A stretch of 64,000 nt of DNA from CAYMTR01 sp964393405 (GTDB lineage Bacteria; Bacteroidota; Bacteroidia; Bacteroidales; Prolixibacteraceae), in assembly GCA_964393405.1 (NCBI GenBank), contig CAYMTR010000009.1:1-64000 (forward strand). The letters are read 5' to 3'. Shown here piece after piece: positions 33,870-42,874 of the stretch; the first letter of the stretch is position 1, and each line of letters starts with the position of its first letter. Under the pieces are notes generated by a model that saw nothing but the letters and a program-made list of their open reading frames with translations, made no database searches and was not told the DNA's origin. A program made the translations under genes and the position numbers.

Positions 33870-35444
33870 TTAAAACTCTGAAGTAAAGTGGAATTTTATT
33901 GTTTTAAAATCTTGCTGAGCCATATCGAGAATGAAAGGAGAGTCGGCCATAAAAACATTTCGTCCCTGCTTGTCCTTAGCCATTCTTTGAAGTTTCCTCT
34001 TGCAGAATTCATCAATAATTTTCTGGTCATCGCTTTCTATCCAACAAGCCTTGTACATTGAAATATTTTCAAACCGGCACTTTGCATTGTATTCATGCTC
34101 AAGCCTGTACTGTATTACTTCAAACTGAAGCTGTCCCACACAGCCAATAATTTTCCTGCCATTAAGCTGACTTGTAAACAACTGGGCAACACCTTCGTCC
34201 ATTAAATGATCAACACCTTTTTCAAGCTGCTTTGACTTCATTGGGTCGGCATTTTCAATATACCTGAACATCTCGGGTGAAAAGCTTGGAAGTCCTTTAT
34301 AGTGAATGTTTTCGCCTTCAGAAAGAGTATCTCCAATGATGAAATTTCCCGTATCCGGCAAACCTACAATATCTCCCGGGTAAGCTTCATCAATAACTTC
34401 CTTCTTATCAGCCATAAAAGCTGTAGGAGATGAAACCCTGAATGTTTTGCCCGTACGAGTGTGGGTATACATTTTATTCCTTTCAAATTTTCCTGAACAA
34501 ACTTTCAGGAAAGCTATACGGCTTCTGTGGTTTGGATCAATATTGGCATGAATCTTAAAGATAAAGCCTGAAAAGTGCTCTTCATATGGGTCTACAAGCC
34601 TTTCTTGTGAGTTTCTGGGGCGTGGGGTAGGGGCAATCTTCAAAAACGTATTAAGAAGCTCCTGAACTCCAAAATTATACAAAGCACTACCAAAGAAAAC
34701 CGGGGCAAGTTCACCAGCAAGATACTCTTCTACTTCAAATTCAGGATAAACACCTTCAAGAAGCTCGAGCTCTTCTCTTAACAAGATTGCATCTTTTCCT
34801 ATATACCTTTCAAGCTCAGGGTCATTAATATCATCGAATTTTATATTTGGATCTATTTCCTGCACATTAGGATTAAAAAGCTGAAGACTCTTATTAAAAA
34901 TATTGTAAACACCTTTAAAGTCGGGACCGCTGTTTATAGGCCAGCTCAGAGGGCGAGTGCCAATCTGAAGCTGTTTTTCAATCTCTTCCAAAAGGTAGAA
35001 AGTATCTTCTGAAGGACGGTCCATTTTATTTATAAAAACGATTACCGGAGTTTTGCGCATACGGCATACTTCCATTAGCTTCTTAGTCTGAGGTTCTACA
35101 CCTTTGGCCGCATCGATAACTATAATAACACTATCAACGGCTGTAAGTGTGCGGAAGGTATCTTCCTGAAAGTCCTGGTGACCCGGAGTATCCAGGATGT
35201 TTACTTTATAACCGTTATAATCGAAAGCCATAACTGAAGTAGCAACTGAGATACCTCTCTGCCTTTCTATTTCCATGAAATCGGAAGTAGCAGACTTTTT
35301 GATTTTATTGCTTTTTACAGCACCCGCGACATGTATCGCTCCCCCAAAAAGCAAGAGCTTTTCAGTTAAAGTGGTTTTCCCGGCATCAGGGTGACTGACA
35401 ATAGCAAAGGTCTTTCTCCTTTCAATTTCACTTATAAAACTCAT
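33870..35444 (-). CDS. prfC: peptide chain release factor 3
   Basis: From the ATG at 35444 the product is 524 residues, the usual RF3 length, beginning SFISEIERRKTFAIVSHPDA. GTPase motifs are HPDAGKTT (G1), RQRGISVATS (G2), DTPGH (G3) and NKMDRPS (G4). It stimulates release of RF1/RF2 from ribosomes by GTP hydrolysis. The domain order is G, II and III with IGCVGQLQFEV in the C-terminal part. It is followed by no close partner and starts after the terminator at 35490-35524, so it has its own promoter. Confidence 0.97.
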   Translation of the reverse strand: MSFISEIERRKTFAIVSHPDAGKTTLTEKLLLFGGAIHVAGAVKSNKIKKSATSDFMEIERQRGISVATSVMAFDYNGYKVNILDTPGHQDFQEDTFRTLTAVDSVIIVIDAAKGVEPQTKKLMEVCRMRKTPVIVFINKMDRPSEDTFYLLEEIEKQLQIGTRPLSWPINSGPDFKGVYNIFNKSLQLFNPNVQEIDPNIKFDDINDPELERYIGKDAILLREELELLEGVYPEFEVEEYLAGELAPVFFGSALYNFGVQELLNTFLKIAPTPRPRNSQERLVDPYEEHFSGFIFKIHANIDPNHRSRIAFLKVCSGKFERNKMYTHTRTGKTFRVSSPTAFMADKKEVIDEAYPGDIVGLPDTGNFIIGDTLSEGENIHYKGLPSFSPEMFRYIENADPMKSKQLEKGVDHLMDEGVAQLFTSQLNGRKIIGCVGQLQFEVIQYRLEHEYNAKCRFENISMYKACWIESDDQKIIDEFCKRKLQRMAKDKQGRNVFMADSPFILDMAQQDFKTIKFHFTSEF

Positions 35445-35489
35445 AATAGCATTTTTAAACAGGCGCAAATGTAATTTATCTACTCAATA

Positions 35490-35524
35490 TAAAAAAAAAC
35501 GGGTCGATAAATACCGACCCGTTT
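35490..35524 (-). terminator. rho-independent terminator of the repeat-protein gene
   Basis: AAACGGGTCG (35497-35506) pairs perfectly with CGACCCGTTT (35515-35524). The minus-strand product ends in a T-run of at least nine. It lies 43 bp after the 35567 stop. Confidence 0.92.
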
Positions 35525-35566
35525 CCATAACATTTAAGAAAATTGTTTCTCTTCAATGAAATTCAA

Positions 35567-38095
35567 TTATTCCTTATTGAATTTGCTAATTGAGATTTCA
35601 CCATTAACGGTGTAAACTTTAGCAATATAAGTTCCTTTTGATAAAGAAGAAACATTGATAGTTGAGTTGTTTGAAACAAGCACCCTTGAACCAACGATGC
35701 TGAATATTTCAACTGACTTAACTTCTTCACCCATAACACTGATCATGTTTGTAGCAGGATTAGGATATACTCTTGCACTTCCAGTACCCATCTTGTTAGA
35801 TGAAACTGTATTTTCATAAGTAAGAGTCTGAGCTTTGTCGTCAGCAAGTTTGAATTGTTGATTATTACCAACTAAAACCCAACTTCCTTTTGCATCATTA
35901 ATACCCCATTCCCATGTATTTGCGCCGTCGTCAACAAGCAAATTAAGAGTTACAGACCATTTGTGGTCGCCTGCAACTTTGTCACCATGTGTACCATCGT
36001 CAAAGAATTTAGTGTGCTCTGCACCTGCATTCCATTCTGTGTCATATTCGCCTGTAGCTGTTTTCCAACTTCCTTTAAGACCGAAACCAGTGCTTGTAGC
36101 AAGTTTTGAATCATCAACTACGAAAGTGATAGCAGCAACTTTTGGAGGAAGAATAACATCAACCTTACCGCAAATAAGAGTATCACCAACTACTGCATCC
36201 CAGTTTGAAGTTTCCTGACCGAAGAACTGTACACTGTGAACAAGTTTCATTGTAGCAGCAAAATTAGCTGTAACTTCTTTCATGTCTCCTGTTGGAGCTG
36301 ATTGAATAAGACCTGTTGTTGAAGTTACAGGATCTGTTGACCATGAAACTGTCATTTTATTGATTGTGTCATTCAACTGTACAGCAGCATTGATTTGAGC
36401 AGCAGTAAAAGCAGTTTGTCCGATATTATATTCAAATTCAGTATGAGCTTTCATACCTTCTTTGACCTTGAATTCAGGAACATCAAGAAGTGAATTCCAT
36501 CCATCAACAATAACTTTAAGATATTTCTTAGTTCCAATTTTAATGATTTCCATTCCTGGTTTCAAATTATCTGGATCATAAGTTGCAGGGTCGAAGATAC
36601 AAGTTTCGTCAGTTTTATATGCGCGAACTTTACCTACCCATAGTGTGTCACCTGCTACAGCACCCCAACTTGATGTTTCCTGTCCAAAGAATTGTACCTG
36701 ATGAGCAAATTTTGATGTAGCAGCAGCTTTAGCTGAAGTTGCAACAAAATTTCCTGAAGGATTAGACTGAACAAGACCAGTTGTAGTAGTTACAAGATCT
36801 GTAGTCCAAGAAACAGACATTTTATTAACTGTGTCCATAATCTGAACACAAGAATTAATTTGTGCTGCAGTAAACTGTGTTTGACCAACAACATATTTGA
36901 AAGTTGCATAAGCAGACATTCCCGGTTCAAATTTGAAAGCTGGAACATTCAATGTAGAATTCCAACCATCAACAACAACCTGAAGGATTTTCTTTCCATT
37001 AACTTCAATAACTTCCATGCCTTCAGCAAGTTCGTTAGGATCATAAGTTGCAGGATCGAAGATACAGTTTTCGTCAACTTTATAAGCGCGAACTTTACCT
37101 ACCCAAAGAGTATCACCAGCTACAGCACCCCAGCTTGATGTTTCCTGTCCGAAGAACTGTACTTGATGAGCAAGTCTTGATGTAGCAGCAGCGTTTTGTT
37201 TAACTTTCACAAATTCGCCTGAAGGGTTTGATTGAACAAGACCTGTAGTTGTTGTCAGAAGGTCAGTTGACCATGAAACACTCATTAAGTTGATTGTATC
37301 CATAATCTGAACACAAGCATTAATTTGTGCAGCAGCATATTCAGTCTGTGCAACTTTGTATTTGAATTCAGCAAAAGCAGTCATTCCGGGTTCAAATACG
37401 AATTCAGGAACATTAAGAATTGAATTCCATCCGTCAACAACAACCTGAAGCATTTTCTTGCCATCGATTTCAACGATAGACATACCCTCAGGTAGTAAAT
37501 CAGCATTTACAGCTGCAGGGTCGAAAATAGCATACGCATCATCTGAAACTCCTACAATAGGACCTTCATCAATAGGTTCTTCTTCAACTACAGCTTCTGA
37601 TTTCAAGTAGTAAACGTTGATACCTTTTACTGCAGAGAATAAATAAATAGTTGTAGAATCACCTTCATAAAGGTATTCAGCTGAAGTCAACGATGCACCA
37701 AGGGCTGGAAATTGAGCCAATGTGTCGCCGGCAGCAGTTACAATATTCAAAAGGCGGTCTTCGTCAGCACTTGAAGACATCGCTGCTACAGTAATTTTTG
37801 TATCACCGGTAACTTCAAATGAAAGAACACGTGCAGAAGGTACACTATCAGTGTAAGTTCCGGCACCACCCAACTTCATACGACGTGTGAATGACATATC
37901 GCCGAGGGTTTTTTCATTTGCATCAAAAATAACTGACTTATCAGCAGCTGCATTAATTGTTAAACCATCGACGGTTGTTACTTCCAAGATAGTATCCAAG
38001 CCGTTAAATGTCTCAGAACTGACATTCCATTCCTGAGCATTTACAAAGCCTATAAATAAAAGGCTAAATAAAAAAGTAGAAATTAATTTTTTCAT
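35567..38095 (-). CDS. T9SS-exported protein with three tandem repeats
   Basis: The 842-residue protein has a signal peptide (ending GFVNAQ), an N-terminal beta domain (about 22-165; TVDGLTINAAADKSVIFD), and three tandem repeats of about 155 residues (about 187-340, 341-496, 497-648). Each repeat has a GWNS.L.VP core and VQFFGQETS.W..V.GDTL near its end. A beta-sandwich resembling SusE/F or CBM-like domains (about 655-760; DGTHGDKVAGDHKWSVTLN) and a T9SS C-terminal domain (RVYPNPATNMISV to ISISKFNKE) follow. It is probably displayed on the cell surface, where repeats could bind a polymer. No catalytic motif is visible. It is flanked by a terminator and stands alone. Confidence 0.85.
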   Translation of the reverse strand: MKKLISTFLFSLLFIGFVNAQEWNVSSETFNGLDTILEVTTVDGLTINAAADKSVIFDANEKTLGDMSFTRRMKLGGAGTYTDSVPSARVLSFEVTGDTKITVAAMSSSADEDRLLNIVTAAGDTLAQFPALGASLTSAEYLYEGDSTTIYLFSAVKGINVYYLKSEAVVEEEPIDEGPIVGVSDDAYAIFDPAAVNADLLPEGMSIVEIDGKKMLQVVVDGWNSILNVPEFVFEPGMTAFAEFKYKVAQTEYAAAQINACVQIMDTINLMSVSWSTDLLTTTTGLVQSNPSGEFVKVKQNAAATSRLAHQVQFFGQETSSWGAVAGDTLWVGKVRAYKVDENCIFDPATYDPNELAEGMEVIEVNGKKILQVVVDGWNSTLNVPAFKFEPGMSAYATFKYVVGQTQFTAAQINSCVQIMDTVNKMSVSWTTDLVTTTTGLVQSNPSGNFVATSAKAAATSKFAHQVQFFGQETSSWGAVAGDTLWVGKVRAYKTDETCIFDPATYDPDNLKPGMEIIKIGTKKYLKVIVDGWNSLLDVPEFKVKEGMKAHTEFEYNIGQTAFTAAQINAAVQLNDTINKMTVSWSTDPVTSTTGLIQSAPTGDMKEVTANFAATMKLVHSVQFFGQETSNWDAVVGDTLICGKVDVILPPKVAAITFVVDDSKLATSTGFGLKGSWKTATGEYDTEWNAGAEHTKFFDDGTHGDKVAGDHKWSVTLNLLVDDGANTWEWGINDAKGSWVLVGNNQQFKLADDKAQTLTYENTVSSNKMGTGSARVYPNPATNMISVMGEEVKSVEIFSIVGSRVLVSNNSTINVSSLSKGTYIAKVYTVNGEISISKFNKE

Positions 38096-38390
38096 AAAAA
38101 TAATTTTAAGTGATAGATGTAATCATTATTCTATTTTAAAAAAGAACATTAAAAGTACTAATTTTTAATTAAATTATAAAATTATCTAAAGCTAAATATT
38201 AGTAGTGGTCATTTATGACAAAACGAGGGGGAGAAACATTGCAATCAATAAATTTGTGAATATCTTAATAATATTCAATTACTTAAGATTTGTATTATCA
38301 ATCATGAAATATTTTTTGGTTTACACCTTTTTCGACAAAATCATACATCATGGCATACATAATAGCATATTGTTTTTTTCTGCATTACAG

Positions 38391-39296
38391 TCAAGTGCAA
38401 CAGTTTGTGCTGCAATCAGTAGCTCCTTCTGAAGTTTTATATTCCACTTGAATTGTTGAATGTGCTATTTCAAACTCTTCGTGTAACTTTCGCTGAATAT
38501 TGCTTATAAAGCCTAAATCAGTAGGACAGTTTGTCGTCAAATGAACAGTAAGAGCAGAATCTGTTGTTCCAAGTGCCCAAATATGAAGATCGTGAAATTC
38601 ATCTACTTCTTTCAAGCTCTTAAAATACTTGCCAACTTTTACAATATCAATATTTTCAGGTACTGCATCAAGAGCAAGGTTAATTGAGTCAATCAATAAA
38701 TGGTAAGTACTATATAAAATTACTGCAACAATTGCGAAGGACACAATCAGATCAATCCAAACTACCCCTGTGATCAAAATCAAAATTCCTGCTACTACTA
38801 CTCCTATCGAAACTAAAGCATCGGCAAGAAAATGGACGAATGCACTATTAACATTCAGATCGTGCTTTTTATCCTTGAAGAATAGCCATGCTGTAAATCC
38901 ATTTACAACAATACCAATAAGGGCAACAGTAATTACACTGCCAGACTTTATTTCAACAGGTTTACCTATCCTTTCTATTGTTTCCCATACTATAATTGCA
39001 ACAGCCGCAAGAAGTAAAAGGGTGTTCAGTAAAGCGATAAGTATTGTTGATCTTTTATATCCGTATGTGTATTTCTTGGTTGGTTTTCTTTGAGAAATGA
39101 TGATAGCAATCAAAGAAAAAACTAAGGCAAGTACATCGCTTAAGTTATGTCCTGCATCAGCAATGAGTGCCATAGAATTGGAATAATAACCGTATGAAGC
39201 TTCAACTATTACGAAGATTACATTTATTATAATTCCAATAATGAAGGCCCTCCCGAGCTTTCCGGTATTGCTGAAACCATGATTATGATCGTGCAT
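38391..39296 (-). CDS. czcD: cation diffusion facilitator (Zn2+/Co2+/Cd2+ exporter)
   Basis: The 301-residue protein begins with a His-rich tip (HDHNHG), has six membrane helices (residues 15-200), and carries the paired metal site motifs DAGHNLSD (helix II) and HFLADALVS (helix V), i.e. the HxxxD type. A C-terminal cytoplasmic domain (about 205-290; FHDLHIWALG) follows. The extreme C-terminus has a Cys cluster (DCSTNCC). It exports divalent metal ions by proton antiport. No metal-responsive regulator is next to it. A perfect 23-bp inverted repeat lies upstream (39377-39426). Confidence 0.95.
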   Translation of the reverse strand: MHDHNHGFSNTGKLGRAFIIGIIINVIFVIVEASYGYYSNSMALIADAGHNLSDVLALVFSLIAIIISQRKPTKKYTYGYKRSTILIALLNTLLLLAAVAIIVWETIERIGKPVEIKSGSVITVALIGIVVNGFTAWLFFKDKKHDLNVNSAFVHFLADALVSIGVVVAGILILITGVVWIDLIVSFAIVAVILYSTYHLLIDSINLALDAVPENIDIVKVGKYFKSLKEVDEFHDLHIWALGTTDSALTVHLTTNCPTDLGFISNIQRKLHEEFEIAHSTIQVEYKTSEGATDCSTNCCT

Positions 39297-39376
39297 GATG
39301 CATATTTAAAACTTCAAAAATAAACAAGAATAGTTGAGAATAGTTCAAATAGGCTTTTTAAAGGTAACAGATAGTG

Positions 39377-39448
39377 ACCACATTCGTCCTTTCTCCCTTT
39401 ATTAAGGGAGAAAGGACGAATGTGGTACGAATGTGGTACTAATATGGT
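39377..39448. repeat. perfect 23-bp inverted repeat followed by three 11-bp direct repeats
   Basis: Bases 39377-39399 are the exact reverse complement of 39404-39426, with a 4-base loop (TATT). The right arm ends in ACGAATGTGGT, which is repeated at once at 39427-39437 and again, with two changes, as ACTAATATGGT at 39438-39448. The block fills the gap between the rmuC stop and the czcD start. It could be a terminator for rmuC (minus) and/or a small mobile or repetitive element. Confidence 0.6.
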
Positions 39449-39503
39449 AGCTTGTTGTTTCCTTTCAAAGCTTCACTTATTAATGTAAAAAGGACATTCA
39501 AAA

Positions 39504-40946
39504 TTAGATGTCATTATCATCTTCAATATCTAATTCTGAAGTTTCGGGAAGGATTAATTTCGTTTCATCATCTCCTAATGCTTCAACACCTCTGAGTTTG
39601 CGCTGTATGGCTCTGGTGCGTTTACCCATGACATCATCCAGTTGATTTAAACCCGTTTGTATGTTATTCTGAGCCTTTTCGAGTATTCCTCCAAAGTTCT
39701 CAAACTCTTTCTTCACTGCTCCTAAAATCTGCCATACTTCGCTGCTTCTTTTTTGTAAGGCTAAAGTTCTGAAGCCCATCTGCAGACTGTTTAGTATAGC
39801 AGCCAAAGTTGTAGGACCGGTGACTACAATTTTATAGTTCCTCTGAAGATCTTCCAGCAAGCTGGCTTTCTTTACTACTTCAGCATAAATGCTTTCAAAT
39901 GGCAAGAACATGATGCCAAAATCAGTTGTGTTTGGTGGATCAAGATACTTTTCGCAAATATCTTTTGCCATGCTTCTTACGGCATTGTCAAAGGCCTTGG
40001 ATGCTGATTCAATATGTTTTGGGTCGATAGTATCGTATGCGTTCAGCAAGTTTTCGTAGGCATCTTTTGGAAATTTGGCATCGATGGGAAGATAGATAGA
40101 AGTTTGATTTTCGTCCCTTCCGGGCAGCTTAATCGCAAATTCAACAATATCGTTGCTTTCTTTTTTGGTTTTGACATTAGCTTCAAACTGTTCGGGTGCG
40201 AGTATCTGATTCAGAAGCATCTCGAGCTGCACTTCGCCCACGCCACCACGGGTTTTTACGTTACTGAGAACTCTTTTAAGTCCGCCAACATCCTGAGCTA
40301 AAGTTCTCATTTCACCAAGTCCTTCCTGTACAGCCTGCAACTGATTACCTACAGTCTCGAAAGATTTGGTCAGACGCTCATTAAGAGTCTTTTGCAGTTT
40401 CTCGTCGACAGTTTCGCGCATCTGTTCCAGTTTCTTTTCAGTGCTTTCAATAAGCTTAGCCTGAGATACTTCAAGCTGCGAGAATTTTTCTCTTTGGAGG
40501 TTGTTGAACGATTGAACATTCTTGTCAAAAGAGGTTTGAAATTCATTGAAGGTTTTAGTCAGGGTATCGCGTAGCATATTATTGTTAGACTTATCCTGAT
40601 CTGAGAGAATAGTGAGCTTATCGTTTAAAGTCTTATTAACTTCCTTTAGAGTTGTTTGATTAAGCTCAATAATAGTCTTAAGCGAGTTAGCAAGTTCAGT
40701 TTTAAATTCTTTTAAAGTATTATTCAGTTCGGTTCTGTTATCCTTAGCGATGTACAGGTTTTCCTCCCTGTTTGTTTTGAACTCATCGCGCTGAGTTTTC
40801 TCAATTTTGTCAAGATAGTTTTGCAACTCTGCTATACGGTTCTGCAATGATAGTATTTCATTGTTATTTCGGGGTCTGAAGACGATAATTAGAACAATGG
40901 CGCATGCGATTAAGATGGCAATTATGACCAGAAAGGGAGTTGTCAT
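39504..40946 (-). CDS. rmuC: DNA recombination protein RmuC
   Basis: The 480-residue protein has one N-terminal membrane anchor (residues 4-23), a long coiled coil (about 30-200; Lys/Glu-rich heptads) and the RmuC C-terminal domain (about 200-440; GGVGEVQLEMLLNQILAPEQ, PIDAKFPKDAYE, GIMFLPFESIYAEVV, GPTTLAAILNSLQMGF). The family limits DNA inversions and may have nuclease-like fold activity; it has a known link to restriction-like folds. Length is typical. It is monocistronic. Confidence 0.95.
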   Translation of the reverse strand: MTTPFLVIIAILIACAIVLIIVFRPRNNNEILSLQNRIAELQNYLDKIEKTQRDEFKTNREENLYIAKDNRTELNNTLKEFKTELANSLKTIIELNQTTLKEVNKTLNDKLTILSDQDKSNNNMLRDTLTKTFNEFQTSFDKNVQSFNNLQREKFSQLEVSQAKLIESTEKKLEQMRETVDEKLQKTLNERLTKSFETVGNQLQAVQEGLGEMRTLAQDVGGLKRVLSNVKTRGGVGEVQLEMLLNQILAPEQFEANVKTKKESNDIVEFAIKLPGRDENQTSIYLPIDAKFPKDAYENLLNAYDTIDPKHIESASKAFDNAVRSMAKDICEKYLDPPNTTDFGIMFLPFESIYAEVVKKASLLEDLQRNYKIVVTGPTTLAAILNSLQMGFRTLALQKRSSEVWQILGAVKKEFENFGGILEKAQNNIQTGLNQLDDVMGKRTRAIQRKLRGVEALGDDETKLILPETSELDIEDDNDI

Positions 40947-41101
40947 TTCAAAAAATATATTGGTTAAGAAAATAAATAAAACTAATTACCAGTAAGTCAA
41001 TATTTTCTATAATCGAATTACAAAGGTCTAATATCGTTATATTTAAAAATAAAAGGAAAGAAAAATTGGAAAACCTTATTGTAATTCCACTCAAAATAAC
41101 A

Positions 41102-41135
41102 ATCCCCTTAATAAACAGATATTTATTAAGGGGAT
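41102..41135 (-). terminator. hairpin terminator after the T9SS esterase gene
   Basis: ATCCCCTTAATAAA (41102-41115) and TTTATTAAGGGGAT (41122-41135) form a perfect 14-bp stem with a 6-base loop, about 80 bp after the 41214 stop. The following minus-strand sequence (TGTTATTTTGAG) is only moderately T-rich. Confidence 0.6.
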
Positions 41136-41213
41136 CGATAATTATCAAAGTTAAGATTCAGTATTAAATTTGATAAATAAATGTTTATAATAACTTGATA
41201 ATAATGTAACTAC

Positions 41214-42377
41214 TTATGATTTATTAAACCTTTCAGATAACATTAATTCACCTTCGTGAGATATATTCAAAATATAAATTCCATTCTTTAAAAAGGAAAT
41301 ATCTATTTGATTATTGTGTATCTGGTTTTTTCTGATTTCTTTTCCGCTGATGTCAATAATTCTGTAATCAATTTTATCAATATCATCATTGTTTTGAATT
41401 TCTATTCTATTTTCAGAAATTTTAAATGAAAAAGAATCATTATTTTCATCTGATACCCCAATAGATCCGCTGGTATTAATCTTTGAGACTCCGTTAAAGA
41501 AATCTACCATTTTCAAGAAATTCGCCTCAGTATGAGTACCTGAATAATGTTGTCCTCCGGGGACTTGAATATATTCACTTTGCACCCCTACAGATTTTAG
41601 GGCGAGATTAAGTAATTCACTTTCGCAATAAGGAACTACAACATCTGCATCGCCATGGAAAATAAGAAATGGGGGGTCCTTTGGATCAGCAAAAGTAATT
41701 GGATTCGCCAATTTGAATTTAGTTGTATTAACGGTTTTCTTTTCGCCAATCATTGCTTCTTCAGGAGTTTGTCCCGGAGTGCCGAATGAACTACCCCTGC
41801 ATGAATCGATAAGTAATAAGTCGGTTGGTCCAAACCAATCGCAAACAGCGTCAACATCACTACTGAACGAGGTATATTTACCCAGACTTCCTTCCATATT
41901 CATTGTAATTGAATCCACTTTAAACGAATCGACAAAGCTGGTAGTACCTGCTAAAGCAGCCAGATGGCCTCCTGAAGAGCTTCCGGAGATACCAATAAAA
42001 GTAGTATCTAACTTATATTTCTCACAGTTTCCTCTTAAATAGCGGATTACAGCTTTAATATCGTGAATTTGTCCGGGAAAGAGAGTATCGCTGCTTGAGC
42101 GATGATTTGGTGTAGCAATAGCATAACCCGCATCGAGCAACTTACTGCCAATTGTGTTCATATCAGAACCTTTGGAATTATTGCTATACCAAGCACTTCC
42201 ATAAATATATACAATCACCGGATAAGAATCTCTTTCAATAGTTGGCAGATAAATATCGAGCAGGTGATACGACTTAGCATCATCAGCGTAATTTAAATCA
42301 GCAAATTTTTGAGAAAATTGTTGAGCATAACTGCCCATAACAATAAATGAAAGAATAATAAAAAGAGTTTTTTTCAT
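41214..42377 (-). CDS. secreted alpha/beta-hydrolase esterase with T9SS domain
   Basis: The start is put at the ATG at 42377, which gives the signal peptide KKTLFIILSFIVMGSYAQ; an in-frame ATG 12 bp upstream is less suited. The mature protein is an alpha/beta hydrolase of the acetylxylan-esterase/lipase (BD-FAE-like) type: oxyanion strand VIVYIYGSAWY (in place of HGG), nucleophile GISGSSSGGHLAAL, acid HGDADVVVP and His in GGQHYSG. A T9SS sorting domain ends it (SFLKNGIYILNISHEGEL). It probably removes acyl groups from plant polysaccharides outside the cell. Monocistronic, with a terminator downstream. Confidence 0.9.
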   Translation of the reverse strand: MKKTLFIILSFIVMGSYAQQFSQKFADLNYADDAKSYHLLDIYLPTIERDSYPVIVYIYGSAWYSNNSKGSDMNTIGSKLLDAGYAIATPNHRSSSDTLFPGQIHDIKAVIRYLRGNCEKYKLDTTFIGISGSSSGGHLAALAGTTSFVDSFKVDSITMNMEGSLGKYTSFSSDVDAVCDWFGPTDLLLIDSCRGSSFGTPGQTPEEAMIGEKKTVNTTKFKLANPITFADPKDPPFLIFHGDADVVVPYCESELLNLALKSVGVQSEYIQVPGGQHYSGTHTEANFLKMVDFFNGVSKINTSGSIGVSDENNDSFSFKISENRIEIQNNDDIDKIDYRIIDISGKEIRKNQIHNNQIDISFLKNGIYILNISHEGELMLSERFNKS

Positions 42378-42497
42378 AATAAAAATCATTAGTTAAATAA
42401 TATAGAGGAAGGTATTCCTATCATTTTTTAAATTTAATTAAAATGAACTTTGCAAAAAAATAATTAGCAAAGGAATAAAGAAAAGATGTTAATTTTA

Positions 42498-42818
42498 TTA
42501 GAAAGTAAGCATTTTATCGGCCCAAGTAAGCAAATTAACACAATCAACCATTGTTGATATAGGACAAGATTCAGTACTATCCAATTGACGTGATTTTAAA
42601 CAAGTTCCACAAGCGAGTATTTCACCACCGATTTTATTAAATTCCTTTAATTGTTCGTCGACATTGAATTTTACGTGGGTTAGTCCTTCACATTCAACTG
42701 CTTCACCCATAAGGAACAATTTTACTTCATGGCCTAATTTCTTTGCTGTAACTGCAAAACGAAAAGCATTCCATGCTTTTTCGAATTCCTTTGTTTCAAG
42801 TATAATTCCGATTTTCAC
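42498..42818 (-). CDS. DsrE-family sulfur-carrier-like protein
   Basis: The 106-residue protein has the DsrE/DsrF fold (KIGIILETKEFEKAWNAFRF, HEVKLFLMGEAVE), with the conserved cysteine-containing stretch ILACGTCLKSRQL at about residues 67-80. Related proteins (TusD, DsrE) relay sulfur as persulfide in tRNA 2-thiouridine formation or sulfur oxidation. It lies 56 bp after mnmE stop and in the same direction, so the two may be co-transcribed. Whether it works in wobble-uridine thiolation here is inference. Confidence 0.85.
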   Translation of the reverse strand: MKIGIILETKEFEKAWNAFRFAVTAKKLGHEVKLFLMGEAVECEGLTHVKFNVDEQLKEFNKIGGEILACGTCLKSRQLDSTESCPISTMVDCVNLLTWADKMLTF

Positions 42819-42874
42819 TTAGTAAAAGATTAAAAATTTAATTAATGCATAACACATACTGATTCATACAGGTC

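Noticed and set aside
38205..38432. 75-codon plus-strand frame between the repeat protein and czcD
   Set aside because: It overlaps the czcD C-terminus on the other strand and shows no family-like sequence.
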